DNA of 64,000 nucleotides from Odobenus rosmarus divergens (GCF_000321225.1 NW_004450585.1:303564-367563); one strand, 5' to 3'; counted from the first letter of the stretch, positions 34,275 to 46,382 are shown. Notes: generated by a model not told the origin, from the sequence alone. A program made the numbers and translations.

Positions 34275-34592
34275 ACTGAAAGGGTAGCACGAAGAAGTTT
34301 ATTTTTGGTGAAGAAACAGGTCAGTATCCTGATTGCCATGTCAGCTACACAAATCTACATGTGTCATAAACCACCAGAAATATACACCAAAAAAGTATAA
34401 AATTGGCAGAACCCAAATGATATCTGTAGCTTAGTTAAGAATATTACACCAATGTCAATTTCCAGATTTTTATAAATACCATGATTATGTAGGATGTTAT
34501 TACTGGAGAAAGCTATGTGAAGGATACATGGGAACTCACTACATTTTGCAACTTCTTGAGTCTAAAATCATTTCAAAATAAAAAGTTCTTTT
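34275..34592 (+). mobile_element. Ancient LINE-type 3' end inserted in L1M (family uncertain)
   Basis: Ends 'caatgtcaatttccagatttttataaataccatgattatgtagg' ... 'tgaaggatacatgggaactcactac' ... 'catttcaaaataaaaagtt', a terminus common in old mammalian LINEs. AAAAGATAATG occurs before (34264-34274) and after (34593-34603), consistent with a target duplication. Confidence 0.5.
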
Positions 34593-34609
34593 AAAAGATA
34601 ATGGCCAAA

Positions 34610-35421
34610 CAGATACATGAAAATATGCTCCACATCACTTGTCATCAGAGAAATACAAATCAAAACCACAATGAGATACCACCTTACACCCATTAGAATG
34701 GCTAAAATTAATAAGACAAGAAACAACAAATGTTAGCGAGGCTGTGGAGAAAGGGGAACCCTCTTACACTGTTGGTGGGAATGCAAGCTGGTGCAGCCAC
34801 TCTGGAAAACAGTGTGGAGGTGCCTCAAGAAGTTAAAAATACAGCTACCCTATGACCTAGTAATTGCACTACTGGGTATTTACCCCAAAGATACAGATGT
34901 AATGAAAAGAAGGGGCACATGTACTCCAGTGTTCATAGCAGCAATGTCCACAATATCCATCAACAGATGAATGGATAAAGGAGATGTGGTTCATATATAC
35001 AATGGAATATTACTCAGCTACCAGAAAGGATGAATACCTACCATTTACATCAACATGGATGGAACTCGAAAGTATTATGCTAAGTGAAATAAGTCAATCA
35101 GAGAAAGACAATTATCATATGGTTTCACTCATAGGTGGAATATAAGAAATAGCACAGAGGATCATAGGGGAAGGGATGGAAAACTGAACGGAAAGAAATC
35201 AGAGAAAGAGACAAACCACGAGAGACTCTTGACTCTGGGAAACAAACTAAGTGTTGCAGAAGGGGAGGTGGGTGGGGGGATGGGGTAACTGGGTGATGGG
35301 CATTAAGGAGGGCATGTGATGTGATGAGCACTGGGTGTTATATACAACTAATAAATCAATGAACCCTACATCAAAAACTAATGATATACTATATGTTGGC
35401 TAATTGAATTTAAATTTAAAA
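34610..35421 (+). mobile_element. 5'-truncated L1, 812 bp, perfect 17-bp target duplication
   Basis: Starts at the L1 ORF2 3' end ('agatacatgaaaatatgctcc') and runs to 'gatatactatatgttggctaattgaattt' plus A tail. AAAAGATAATGGCCAAA occurs at 34593-34609 and 35422-35438. The target itself resembles L1 sequence at the junction ('atggccaacag'), so insertion probably used microhomology. Confidence 0.92.
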
Positions 35422-35438
35422 AAAAGATAATGGCCAAA

Positions 35439-36334
35439 AATTTTCCAAAAATACTGAAGGAAAACAAATGACTAATATAATAAAACCCAGAGAACTTCAA
35501 GCAGAATGAACAATACTACAATAACACTATACACAACTACACCTATAATGGTCAAACTGCTAAAAATAAAAAATAAACAGGAACATAATTTTCTTACAAC
35601 ATTTATAGAAGTAAAATGTATTACATTAAGAGCTCACAGTAGGGGAGAGAAGAAATAAAGTTAATGTTAAAAGGTTCTTATACTATAAATTATACTAAAT
35701 TATTTGGTGGTAGATTGTTATGTTTATTGAACTGTTTATAAATTTATAAGTTTATAGACTATTACATGCATATTGTAAATCATAGGGAAACCGCTATTTT
35801 AAAAAAAGAGATAACTAGTAAACCAATAGTGGATATAAAATGGAATCATAAGAGAAGGCAGGAAAAGAAAAAATGGTAAAAAAGATGGAGAAATTAGAAA
35901 ACAACTACAAGAAGCCATGTTTAAATACAATTTGTCAATAATTTAATTAAATGTAAAAACCTTTCATGGAGCAACAAAAGTCTAGTAGAAAGCTTTTGCT
36001 ATACTGAGATTTCAGTTTCAATATCGTCTTTCCATGAGCAGTAATTTTTGTATAATTTTAATAAGCTTCCACTAATAATAATTGATGATATCTCAAGTCG
36101 TTCAAAGCTCACTCTAGTCTTTACTCACGAGCTGTTAAGAATGTAAAAATTTAAAAATTGTCCTAAGAATCATTTGGATACCAAGGCATCTTGACCTATG
36201 GGGGACAATTAAGGAAAATCATGATACAAAATTCATTAATTTGTGTGCCCCTAACACTCCACACCTAGTACACCTATTATGAGAGCTATTTGATGATTAC
36301 TTGCATTTTTCTTCAAAATATAAATCTCATTTGT
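35439..36334. other. Remainder of old L1M ORF1 remnant, then AT-rich sequence
   Basis: 35439-35620 reads like decayed L1M ORF1 ('aactacacctataatggtcaaactgc'). The rest, to 36334, shows no gene or named repeat. Confidence 0.45.
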
Positions 36335-36892
36335 AAGGGGTCAGGTATTCTTGGGAGACTTCTCCAGGAACAAAGGAGCTGGCTGGTGCCATTTCCTGCC
36401 CTTGCCCCCAGGGACACCTGCTGGAACCAACACAGTGCCAACACTGTCCACCTAACTTACTAAGAGCACTCCTACCCTCACATTCTCTTGCACACAGGTC
36501 CCCTCCAGCCAGGCCTTGGTCTCCTCCCACAGCAGGCCCACACAAATCTTGCTAACACCACACATCCTGCCCCCATGTACCTCTGTGGATCTGGCCCTCC
36601 AATTCAGTCTGCCTCTGTCCCCAGCGGCTACAGATTCCCCTCCCACAATGGACCAGTGTGGCCCTACTGACAGCACGCTCCCCACATTCTCCCATGGACC
36701 TGCGACCTCCAATACACCCTTGGCCAGAGCCCAACTGAAACAGTGCTACAGCCTGGCAGTGAGCAAGGAGCCCTGACAGGGACTAGCGCCTCTCCAAAGT
36801 GACTCCAGCCCTGGGGAGAGAGGAAAATAACCATACACCAGTCCAACTGAGGCACCAGCAATGGGCTGGGGACAGACATCTAGTGTGACTGC
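36335..36892 (+). mobile_element. GC-rich segment, probably L1 5' UTR joined directly to an L1 3' UTR
   Basis: Sharply GC-richer than its flanks and C-rich on the plus strand ('gactccagccctggggagagaggaaaataacc', 'agcaatgggctggggacagacatctagtgtgactgcag'). It runs without a gap into an L1 3' UTR at 36893. I believe this is the 5' UTR of an older carnivore L1 whose ORF1 and ORF2 are absent, but I cannot confirm the family. It is crossed on both strands by ORFs of 60-86 codons that have no protein features. Confidence 0.45.
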
Positions 36893-37055
36893 AGAGGGAG
36901 GTGGGTGGGGGAATGGGTGAAATAGGTAAAGGAGATTAAGAGTATAATTATCTTAATAAGTATTGAGTAATAAATGGAACTGTTGAATTAGTATATTGTA
37001 CACCTGAAACTAATATAACACTGTATGTTAATTACACTGGAATTTTTTAAAAAGA
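36893..37055 (+). mobile_element. L1 3'-UTR fragment
   Basis: Reads 'gagattaagagtataattatcttaataagtattgagtaataaatggaactgttgaa' to 'cctgaaactaatataacactgtatgttaattacactgga', the older L1 3' end also seen at 23530-23650 and 38640-38760. Confidence 0.85.
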
Positions 37056-37064
37056 TACCAGCAA

Positions 37065-37297
37065 GGGGCACCTGGGTGGCTCAGTCATTAAGCATCTGCC
37101 TTCAGCTCAGGTCATGGTCCCGGGGTCCTGGGATCGAGCCCCGCTTCAGGCTCCCTGCTCCGCGGGAGGCCTGCATCTCCCTCCCCACTCCCTCTGCTTG
37201 TGTTCCCTCTTTCGCTGTGTCTCTCTCTGTCAAATAAATAAATAAAATCTTTTTAAAAATTAAAATATAAATAAATAAATAAATAACTAAATAAAAA
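37065..37297 (+). mobile_element. CAN SINE, plus strand, long A/T-rich tail
   Basis: Complete element with GGGGCACCTGGGTGGCTCAG head and a tail of (AAAT)n extending to about 37297. Inserted between an L1 3' end on its left and another L1 on its right. AGCAA occurs at both ends. Confidence 0.92.
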
Positions 37298-37343
37298 TAA
37301 GCAATATCATTTTTTTAATGTTAAAATTTTAAATAAAAGAATA

Positions 37344-38342
37344 TGGTACTGACACAAAAATAGACACATGGATCAATAGAATAGAATAGAAAGCCCAGAA
37401 ATAAACTCACAATTGTATGGTCAATTAATCTTTGACAAAGGAGGCAAGAATATACAATGGGAAAAAGTCTCTTCAACAAATGGTATTGGGGAAAATGGAC
37501 AGCTACATGCAAAGGAATGAAACTGGACCACTTTCTTACACCATACACAAAAATAAACTCAAAATGGATTAAAGACCTAAATGTGAGACTTGAAAACATA
37601 AAAATCCTAGAAGAGAGCACAGGCAGTAATTTCTCTGACATTGGGCATAACAACATTTTTCTAGATATGTCTACCAAGGCAAGGGAAACAAAAGCAAAAA
37701 TAAACCATTGGGACTACATCAAAATTAAAAGCTTCTGTGCAACAAAGCAAACAACCAACAAAACTAAAAGACTACCTACTGAATGGGAGAAGATTTTTGC
37801 AAATGACATATCTGGTAAAGGCTTAATAGCCCTTACAGAACTCATACAACACACACACACACACAAAATAATAATAATAATCCAATTAAAAATGGGCAGA
37901 AGATATGAATAGACATTTCTCCAAAGAAGATATCCAGATGGCCAACAGATAGAGGAAAAGAGGCTCAACATCACTCATCATCAGGGAAATGCAAATCAAA
38001 ACCACAATGCAGTATCACCTCACACCTGTCAGAATGGCTAAAATAAAAAAACTCAAGAAACAAGTGATGAAGAGGATATGGAGAAAAAGGAACCATTGAG
38101 TACAGTTGGTGGAAAAGCAAACTGGTATAGCCACTGTGGAAAACAGGATGGAATTTCCCCAAAAACTTAAAAATAGAACCACCATATGATCCAGTAATTC
38201 CACTACTTTGGACTCACCCAAAGAATACAAAAACACTAATTCAAAAAGATATATGCACCCTTATGTTTATTCCAGCATTATTTACAATAGCCAAATTACA
38301 GAAGCAGCCCAAGTGTCCATCCATCAATGGATAAAGAAGTGG

Positions 38343-38392
<50 letters not shown>

Positions 38393-38794
38393 TATTACTC
38401 AGCCATAAAAAAGAACAAAATCTTACCATTTGCAACAACATGGCTATAGTTCTAGAGTACAATGCTAAGTGAAATAAGTCAGTCAGAGAAAGACAAATAC
38501 CATGTGATTTCACTCATATGTGGAATTTAAGAAACAAAAGAAACAAAGAAAAAGGAGAGGCAAACCAAGAAACAGATGCTTAACTACAGAAAACAAACTG
38601 ATGGTTACCAGAGGGAAGGTGAGTTGGGGGATGGGTTAAATAGATGAAGGAAATTAATAGTACACTTATCATGATGAGCACTCAGTAATGTATAGAATTG
38701 TTGAATCACTATGCTGTACACCTGAAACTAATATAACACTGTATGTTAACTACACTAAAATTTAAGAAATTAAAAATTAAAAAAATAAAAATAA
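37344..38794 (+). mobile_element. 5'-truncated older L1 (ORF2 C-terminal part plus 3' UTR)
   Basis: Closely related to the L1 at 21475. The 151-codon ORF 37457-37912 is the ORF2 C-terminal region with the same [14 protein letters not shown] run, ending in a lineage-specific frame. A (CA)n/(ATA)n run at 37848-37882 and a pure (AC)n at 38345-38389 are embedded. Apparent target duplication AAATAAAAGAATA at 37331-37343 and 38795-38807. Not functional. Confidence 0.9.
38345..38389. repeat. (AC)n microsatellite in L1
   Basis: About 22 uninterrupted AC units at the L1 position before 'atacatattactcagcc'. The longest pure dinucleotide run in the window, so a likely polymorphic marker. Confidence 0.95.
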
Positions 38795-38807
38795 AAATAA
38801 AAGAATA

Positions 38808-41199
38808 AAGTCTTATAAACATATGCCTGTACCAAAAGGTGCCCACTTTCTGGAAGACATATGTAATATCGCAATTTTATCTTAGTGTAAAAATCACATA
38901 ACTGTCAGTGTAAATAAAATCATACCCTTTTATAATCTCCTTGAACTGTCTGCAGGGTTACCAAGGCTGATCACATACGGCTATGTCGGCTGTGTCCTGT
39001 GTCACTGTATCTTCAACAAAAGCATGCAGCCCAGGGGGTGAGGATGTGCTTTCAAATCCAGCCCTCTGTAAAGCCTTGTGTCATCGCTGATGGGGTAGTG
39101 GCACCTTTTTTCTAATGATCCTCCTAAATAGGGACCTTTATATAATTTGTGAGGTCAGAATGTGCACTTTTTTTAATACACGTGGAAATACGGTGAATAC
39201 TAAAAAGTGGCCCTGAAGACCATTAACCACTCTGAAAAAAAAAAAAAAAAACAATCTCAGAATAACCATCCCTACTAGGAATTAAATACTCCAAGTTCTT
39301 CTCCATTCTTTTAATATATCATACACAGAATATCTCTGACAAATACAGGTAGAAGAGAACAATTTTGTATAAGAAATTACTGACTTGATCTTTAAATTTC
39401 CACATAATCTATATTATCCCAATAGTTAGCTAACAAACAAAAATCCCCCTACGTACATACAAAATTCACTCCTTCAGGGAAGCCTGAGAGAAGGTTTTCC
39501 CATCTTCTCTTAAGAATGGCCAAATTTTCATGGCTCTCTCTGAGCTACTAAAAGCTGGTCATCCTGTATATACAGCAAAGAAATGCCTGAAAATTGTAGC
39601 AAAACAAGATTGTATAGAGAATTTGCAGTCAATTGTAATTGACAGTACATTTAGCTTAGGGATAGCAGATAAAAGTATTATCAGTGTATGCCACCACTCT
39701 CATCCTGCCTTCAGCACCCATAACAATAACTTCTAAAATCTTTTCTTCCTGATGCATCCATAAACAATTAGCATCTCTTTGTTAAACTCTAATTGCTCTT
39801 CTTACACAGCTGTGCCACTGTACAGCTCAAGAAAGAGAGCCCAAGTGGTAAGAGAGTTATTAATAAAATGATGCCATAACAAACTGAAAGGGCCTGGGGA
39901 GTTCAAGACAAACAGGTCTCCCCCACATCTTTTCAGAAACCCAAACCATAGACTGTATTTTAAATGCTGAGTTTCCCCATCCTTTTCTCTTAAATACAAA
40001 CCTTTTTCTCTTAAATATAAATCATGATACTTTGAGCATTACATGGTGTTAACCTATAAAGAGCTAAGAAATGTGCCTTGCATATCTTAGACACTGTATT
40101 AGATAAAAAATATGTATTGTTTTTACTTATTGCTGTATACCTTCCCTTTACCAGTTTGTTTGTTTGGTTTGGTTTGGTTTGGTTTTCAAATTTTTTACTT
40201 GCAATCTACCCACATCTTCAGTGACTAGCAAAGCTGAGGAGTAGTATTCAAGTCCATACAAACTGCCTTAGGATGGCTAAGGCAAAAGAAAAGTGTTTGG
40301 GGTTTTTTGTTTGTTTGTTTTTGTTTTCTGGGAAATAGTTGCAAAGTGCTGGCAATATTCACTGAAAATCCTAAGTCAGCTCTAAACTTTAGAGTTTTTT
40401 CATCCTTCAAAGTGATGCAATATAGGATGACAACATTCCTATCCCTTTCTACTTGAGAAACTCCAAAAACTGTTTGTCTCAGAAATATCTTGACATATTA
40501 GAAGTTTTCAGCTTCAGGAGATGAAATGTTCTATAGTAGAGCATTGAGATAACTACAAATTTGACATGAAATCACTTGACTTAGTATAGAAGAGAAATAT
40601 TCTTCAAGAAGAAAAGCCTGAGATGAAATAGTCCCTACAAAGTTTAATGATCTCTATCTGTATGCCCCACAATTATACAACTTATTTGACAAATCCAGTA
40701 ACCAACAATATAGTTTCTACACTGAATCAGTTACGCTACCTCTGTATGCTAGTAACTGAATCCCTGACCAACAGTGGATTAACAAGAAACACATTTCATT
40801 TTTCACAAAAACGCTGTAAGTAGGTGGCTTACTCTTTCCTCAGTTAGTGCCACAACCTCAACAGGCATTTCCACCCTCAGGCTTGTAGCCTCATGGCTAC
40901 AAGAGAGCTGCCTCAGCTCCAGATTGTGAACTCACATAGCATATTCCAAAGAAGAAGGGAAGGGAAGGAGCCTTTCCTTGGGCATTTCTCCATTTATCTT
41001 TTCCAGAACCACCACTTACCCTAGCCCAGGAGACTTGATCTTACATCTCATCGGCCGAACTGGATCACATGGCCACTCTGAGCTGCAAGGAAATATAGGA
41101 AGGTAAGTATCTGATGTCCCCAGCCTTTTTCGTGGGGGAGAGGAGGAAGGGGAATGGTTATTGAGCAGGCGTATAACATCCTTTCCCTGATTTTCTTTC
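38808..41199. other. Single-copy sequence, no gene demonstrated
   Basis: No repeat recognised apart from simple GTTTG and GTTT runs (40155-40186, 40305-40326) and an A run at 39235-39251. The 68-codon ORF at 39530-39736 has no family features. Possible exons cannot be assessed by eye. Confidence 0.45.
40155..40186. repeat. (GTTTG)n simple repeat
   Basis: GTTTG/GTTTGG units in tandem, about six copies. Confidence 0.85.
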
Positions 41200-41440
41200 T
41201 GGAAAACTCTCAGTGATCCTTTAAGACACAGCATATCTGTTACTCCCTTGGCAAATCTCCCTTGACCTGGCCGTAGGCAATGTTAGGTGTTCATTCCTTA
41301 GTGATCTGACAGTTTTATGTACCTGTATACAGCAATGTGTCCACTTAGCATTGTAAATATCATTAATATTTGTTTCTCCATTATAGAGTGAACTTCTGGA
41401 ATGGGAAACATTTCTCTTAACCACTATATCTCAAATGTCT
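41200..41440 (+). mobile_element. L2 LINE 3' region (degenerate)
   Basis: Shows 'cttggcaaatctcccttgacc', 'gtaaatatcattaatatttgtttctcc', 'tatagagtgaacttctggaatggg' and 'ccactatatctc', in L2 3' order but strongly worn. Confidence 0.45.
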
Positions 41441-41949
41441 ATGGAAGTATGATTGAAAAATTAGACCCAATTATTTAAGCTATGATGACGAAACTACTCT
41501 CAATAATAACATATATTGTGCTAGATTAGGCAGCATACAAAATCACCAAATAATTATCTAAAAGAAATGAAAAAAACTAAATATAAAGGCAAACTGATTG
41601 TGCTAATGATCACTCAGGTAACTAGAATCACTTTTTCAATGGGATTTTGTCTGGAACAACAGACAAAGAAGAGAAAGCATCCATCAGCCCAGGCTTTACC
41701 CAAGGAGCAGGGCTTTCAGAACTTCAGAATGTGGACTGCATGACCCTCATAATGCCTGGGTTCAAATACAGCTTCTGTTTCTGATGTCTTGGAGATGGAA
41801 TATTAAACACTTTGAGAGCCCTAAAAATGATGACCAGCCCAGTAGCACAAGGAATCCAGGACTCCTTCTAGATCTAGGGCAGGAAATAAAATAAGCCTGG
41901 AATCTCTTGTCCTCCCAGATAGAATAGAAGCTATTAAAGACTACTAGGT

Positions 41950-42500
41950 TCAGATGAATGGATAAAGAAGATGTGGTATATACATGCAATAGAACATTAC
42001 TCAGCCATCAAAAAGAATGAAATCTTGCCATGTGCAACGACATGGATGGAAGAAGAAAAGCCAGGAATTAGGTCAAGGTTGGTAGGGTGCTTCACTTCAA
42101 TTAGCTCCCAACAGATTCTAGGCCTCCAAGAAGTCAAACCAAGTCTAATAAGCTAAGCTAAATAAGTCGGAGAAAGACAAATACCATATGCTTTCACTCA
42201 TATGTGGAATTTAAGAAACAAAACAGATGAACATAGGAGAAGGGTAAGAAAAATAAAATAAGATGAAAACAGAGAGGGAGGCAAACCATAAGAGACTCTT
42301 AACTCTAGGAAACAAACAGGGTTGCTGGAGGGGAGGTGGGTGGGGAATGGGGTAATTGGGTGATGAACATTAAAGAGGGCACTTGATATAATAAGCACTG
42401 GGCGTTATATGCAACTGATGAATCACCAAATCCTACCCCTGAAACTAATAATACAGTATATGTTAACTAAATTTAATATAAATTAAAAAATTTTTTTAAA
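41950..42500 (+). mobile_element. 5'-truncated L1 fragment containing a 97-bp templated insert
   Basis: L1 3' region from 'gatgaatggataaagaagatgtgg' to 'gaaactaataatacagtatatgttaac' and an A/T-rich tail. Flanks share AAAGACTA near 41936 and 42501. About a dozen L1 bases between 'catggatggaa' and 'gctaag' are replaced by the 97-bp patch at 42052-42148. Confidence 0.88.
42052..42148 (+). repeat. 97-bp patch, 96/97 identical to 44274-44370
   Basis: From GAAGAAAAGCC to CCAAGTCTAA this stretch matches 44274-44370 at every base but one (A here, G there, within a CpG). Matching stops exactly at the L1 boundaries. The other copy is flanked by unrelated single-copy sequence, so this one is the derived copy. 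Confidence 0.9.
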
Positions 42501-42509
42501 AAGACTAAA

Positions 42510-43607
42510 AGGGTCATGTCAAGAGAACTCAGGACCCAACCTGAAAAGGACTCACTGGCCAAAGATGGGACAATTTGAACATCAATAAGAATAATAATTG
42601 TAATGGATTAAAACCTATCAAATGTGTTTAGAATCACAAATTCCTAATGATACTTTAAATCAGTCATCTTTAGAAGATACTAGGATATGACTTTATTGCT
42701 GTGAAAATTGATTGGAAAAGAATCAAACATTTATCCTGCCTTTCTTACACTAACTCCTTTACCACTGAGTACCAAATAGTAGATGAGGGGAAGTTCCTCT
42801 CTATAGAAACATTCCAGTTAATTCATTAAAAAGAACTCATAGGATTAGAATGTCCTACTTTGCAATCCCAATGAATTAATGATCTAGGTATTAATCATCC
42901 ACAGCTGTTAACATTAAAAAAAAGAAAGATAACCAAACATCATGTACATCCTAACAGAAAACCACTTCTATGAAGTAATCTTGTCAAAAAGAAAAAGAAT
43001 TGAAATGAAATCTGATCAAGCTACTAAGTTTAACTACAAAATTTACAAGAAATATGGAGGAAAAAGAACATCCTACTACACCTTAGAGACACAATCAGCA
43101 AAATATAGACCATGGGAAACTGTGCAGGACAAACATCCCAGATTCTTTAACCAACAAATTACAGGAAGGAAACATGTATATTAAAAATGACTTAAGAGAT
43201 ATATCCAATAATTGCAACGTGCAGATCTTATTTGTATTCTGATTCAAAGAAACAAACTTTTTAAAAAGTTGTTACATTCATGAGACAATTGAAATACATT
43301 TAAACGCTAATTAGATGTTTATAATATTAACTAATTGTTGTTTTAAAATGTTAGATGTTGATAATGGTATCAGGGTTCTTTTTTTAAGTTCTTGTCTTTT
43401 GCAGATACATACTGAGATATCTGCAGAAGAAGAGGTACCATGTTTGGGATTTGCTTTAGGGGAGATTTGAAAAGGAAGAATGTGGGGGTGGATGGAGCAG
43501 ATTGGCTGAGATTTGTGGGTTGTTGCGTCTGCGTAGTGAGTACATGGGGATTGATTATAATATTCTATCTACTTTTGTATATGGAATTTTCTACAATAAA
43601 ACATTTT
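42510..43607 (+). mobile_element. Ancient LINE-type 3' region (family uncertain)
   Basis: The right part follows a common old-LINE terminus: 'tagatgttgataatggtatcaggg', 'gcagatacatactgagatatctgcag', 'tttgggatttgctttaggg', 'gtacatggggattgattataatattctatctacttttgtatatgg' and 'aattttctacaataaaac'. The left part (42510-42900) is not clearly assigned. The 80-codon ORF at 42942-43184 is inside and unremarkable. Confidence 0.5.
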
Positions 43608-43782
43608 TAAGTGTTTTTCTAATTCAAAATATTAGTAAGCTGAAAAACAAATTAGCTGTTCTGGTTCACTAAGGTAATAGAAACAAGACAAGATTGGGTA
43701 AGACAAGGCGTTAAATGGAATTTGGCCAGCAGCCTGTAAGGATATGACTCCTTTTCAAAGGTGGGTAAAAATCAACATAAGC

Positions 43783-44191
43783 TGTTCTATTCATTTGTTA
43801 GGGCTGCCATAACAAAGTACCACAGACTACATGGCTTAAACAACAGAAATTTATCTCATTACAATTCTAGAGGCAAGAAGACCAACATCAAGGCATTGGT
43901 CGGTTTGGTTTCCCCCTAGGCCTCTCTCCCTGGCTTGCAGATGACTGACTTCTTGCTGTGTCTTCACATGGTCTTACCTCTGTGCGTGGTGTAACCCTGG
44001 TGTCTCTCCACGTGTCCAGATTTTTTTCTTATAAGGACACCAATCAGATTGGACTAGAGCTCACCCTAATGACCTCATTTTAACTTAATCCCCTCTTTAA
44101 AGGCCTTATCTCCAAATACTGTAACATTCTGAGATACTAGAGGTTAGGACTTCAACATATGAATTTGAAGGGGATACAATTCAACTCATAA
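43783..44191 (-). mobile_element. MaLR LTR (MLT1-type), antisense
   Basis: Begins TGTTCTATTCATTTGTTAGGGCTGCCATAACAAAGTACCACAG and runs through 'gtcttcacatggtcttacctctgtg', 'cttataaggacacc', 'accctaatgacctcattttaac', 'tatctccaaatactgtaacattctgag' and 'tcaacatatgaattt' to 'acaattcaactcataa'. This is the complete antisense MLT1 pattern. No internal region. Confidence 0.85.
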
Positions 44192-44273
44192 GAGCTGCCA
44201 TACTTAGCAATCCTACATCATGAGCTAACATTCTGAGAATTTGTCTGACAAGTCAAGCTTCCTCCACAGACCT

Positions 44274-44370
44274 GAAGAAAAGCCGGGAATTAGGTCAAGG
44301 TTGGTAGGGTGCTTCACTTCAATTAGCTCCCAACAGATTCTAGGCCTCCAAGAAGTCAAACCAAGTCTAA
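44274..44370 (+). repeat. Donor copy of the 97-bp templated duplication
   Basis: Matches 42052-42148 at 96 of 97 bases. It lies in continuous single-copy sequence to the right of the MaLR LTR. No A tail and no duplication flank it, as expected for the original locus. Confidence 0.9.
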
Positions 44371-45835
44371 AAGATAGTCTGACTGGAAGAAAATAAGGAT
44401 TTTCTATGGAGAAGGATTAAAAAGAAAAGTCTCACAAATTAGGGCATACAGTTTCCCATCCAAACCCAATGAACCTGTCAAAACTTGGATAACCAATGTC
44501 TTTCTGACTTTGCTTGAGGCATCTTATCCCATGCAGAGAAGGGATGTGTGCAGAGATAACATGTCTTTGCCTGCATACAAGGCTGCAAATAGACAACACG
44601 AACCCCTCTGTGTACCATCTGCATTAACAGAGAGAAAGACAGGAAACTTCCTGCCATAAGCAACAACAGAGCTTACCCTCTGGCGCCCCACAACCCCCAA
44701 AGAGCCCCCACACATGTTCTCTACCTGGATTCCCTGCCAACATCTTGTTCAAGGGTTTGGCCAAAACAAGCAGGGCATTCTGTTCACAGGTGGTTTGGTT
44801 TATCCTGTTCCAAATATTCTAGGCACCTGAACAAATCACAGCACTCTTTCCTCTCGTTCTCTCTTCCATCAGTTTGCCAAATAGATACAAAATTGTGGTG
44901 GCTTAATTGGGTATTGTTTTGCCACCTTAAATTAGGTTACATTTCCAGGGATACACACACACCCCACACCTCCCCGCTTCCTTATCCTTTATGAGAGCTT
45001 ACTTTACTTCAAGGTCTTATCTAATCAAATATATTGGCTAAGCTGGCACCGTCATCAGCTCTAAACCAACCACTGAAGTCCATCAGGCCCACCTGCATTG
45101 TGCTTCACCTTCTCACAGCAGCTGAAATACAGAAAGATTTTTTTTCTAAAACAATTCTGCACAAGTTTGTACATTTATGTAAGGACTTGTGCAAGCTTGT
45201 ACCACCCCTGCGTTCAGATACACAAATTCCTTGATTTCTCCTTATTATCACTTACTGATACAAAGAGATCCTTGGTCCTTAATTCATCAGGCTGACATAA
45301 ATTACATAAGTTACATATCCGCCTTTCATGAGACCCCTGGCATTCCTGCAGCCAACAACCCCCAGTCATTCTGTATTCACCAAGTTCCCTCAAACTCCTA
45401 GTTCAAAACAATCCCACTAAGTAATATCTTGGGAAGGCCTATGTGTGATGGAAATATGCAAAATGCACTGGAAAAGGGATAGGGTAGGGCATAGCTGACA
45501 AAGCCATGGGAAAAGGGAAAAGACCTCAAGATTGCAGTATTGGAGACAGCTATAGCCCAGTAGCATCGATGGAGGAAGCAGAAAAACGGTTGTGCAGGAG
45601 CGAACTAGGGGTGATGAACCTGAGGACCCCCCCAACAGAGGTGTGGCAGCAAGTCTCCTTGTCCCCAGTTTTCCCAACCACACTCTGCTAGAGACCTTCT
45701 CTCCAGAGAAAGTCCAGGTTGTGAGCCCACAGCTTGGAAATCAGGAATCTGGACTTTGACTGGGGCATCTGCCTGCTTGAGCAAAGGACACTATGAATAA
45801 CTGTTACAAACCGGCAACAGAAGCATAGAAAGGAC
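44371..45835. other. Single-copy sequence, no gene demonstrated
   Basis: Moderate GC. Overlapping ORFs of 60-88 codons occur on both strands (for example 45417-45683 minus) without recognisable domains. CA-rich 'acacacacacccc' lies at 44953. No named repeat seen. Confidence 0.45.
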
Positions 45836-46045
45836 CTGCATTTTGGAGTCAGGCAAGCTTGGTTTCCAATCCAGATTCTTCTACAAGCTCTCTTTCTAGA
45901 TTTGGGCAAATTACTTAACTTCCCTGAACCTCCATGTTCTTATATATAAAATGGGAATAAGGCCATCCAAAGGTTATTTAGAAGATTAAATAAGATATTA
46001 TAGGGTAGAGTGCCTCCCACGTTATATGGCTTGATAAATGTTTTC
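45836..46045 (+). mobile_element. MIR SINE, nearly full length
   Basis: Clear MIR order: 'ttggagtcaggcaagcttggtttccaatccag', 'gggcaaattacttaacttccctgaacctcc', 'ataaaatgggaataa', 'aagattaaataag', then 'ataaatgtttt'. Confidence 0.85.
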
Positions 46046-46382
46046 CCTTCCAGAAAAATTTCTGAGAGCCAAGACAAAAAGGGAATCATAATCATGACAT
46101 CACTTTCATTCTCTAGTTAGAGGAACATATCAACACCTCGGAAAAGACAAACTTTTCCTTAGTATTAAAGTAATGTGTATTGAAAGTTGCTAAGAGAGTA
46201 GATCTTAAAAGTTCGCATCACAAGAAAGGATTGGGGGAAATATAGCCATTTATCTTTTGCAGGCTTCATTAGGTTCTCAGTATCAACACCATCAGAGTAA
46301 TGTAATGCACAGGAGCTAAGATACAGCCAACTGTCCTATTTTCTTGCAGTAAGACCCTGTGTGACTCTCACAATAATCATCC

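Noticed and set aside
36327..36879. Overlapping ORFs of 60-86 codons on both strands
   Set aside because: The GC-rich block looks like L1 5' UTR. Proline and serine-rich translations on several frames point to composition, not coding.
25045..44191. The two MaLR LTRs as one provirus
   Set aside because: They are 18 kb apart, in opposite orientation and differ in sequence. No gag or pol sequence lies between them.
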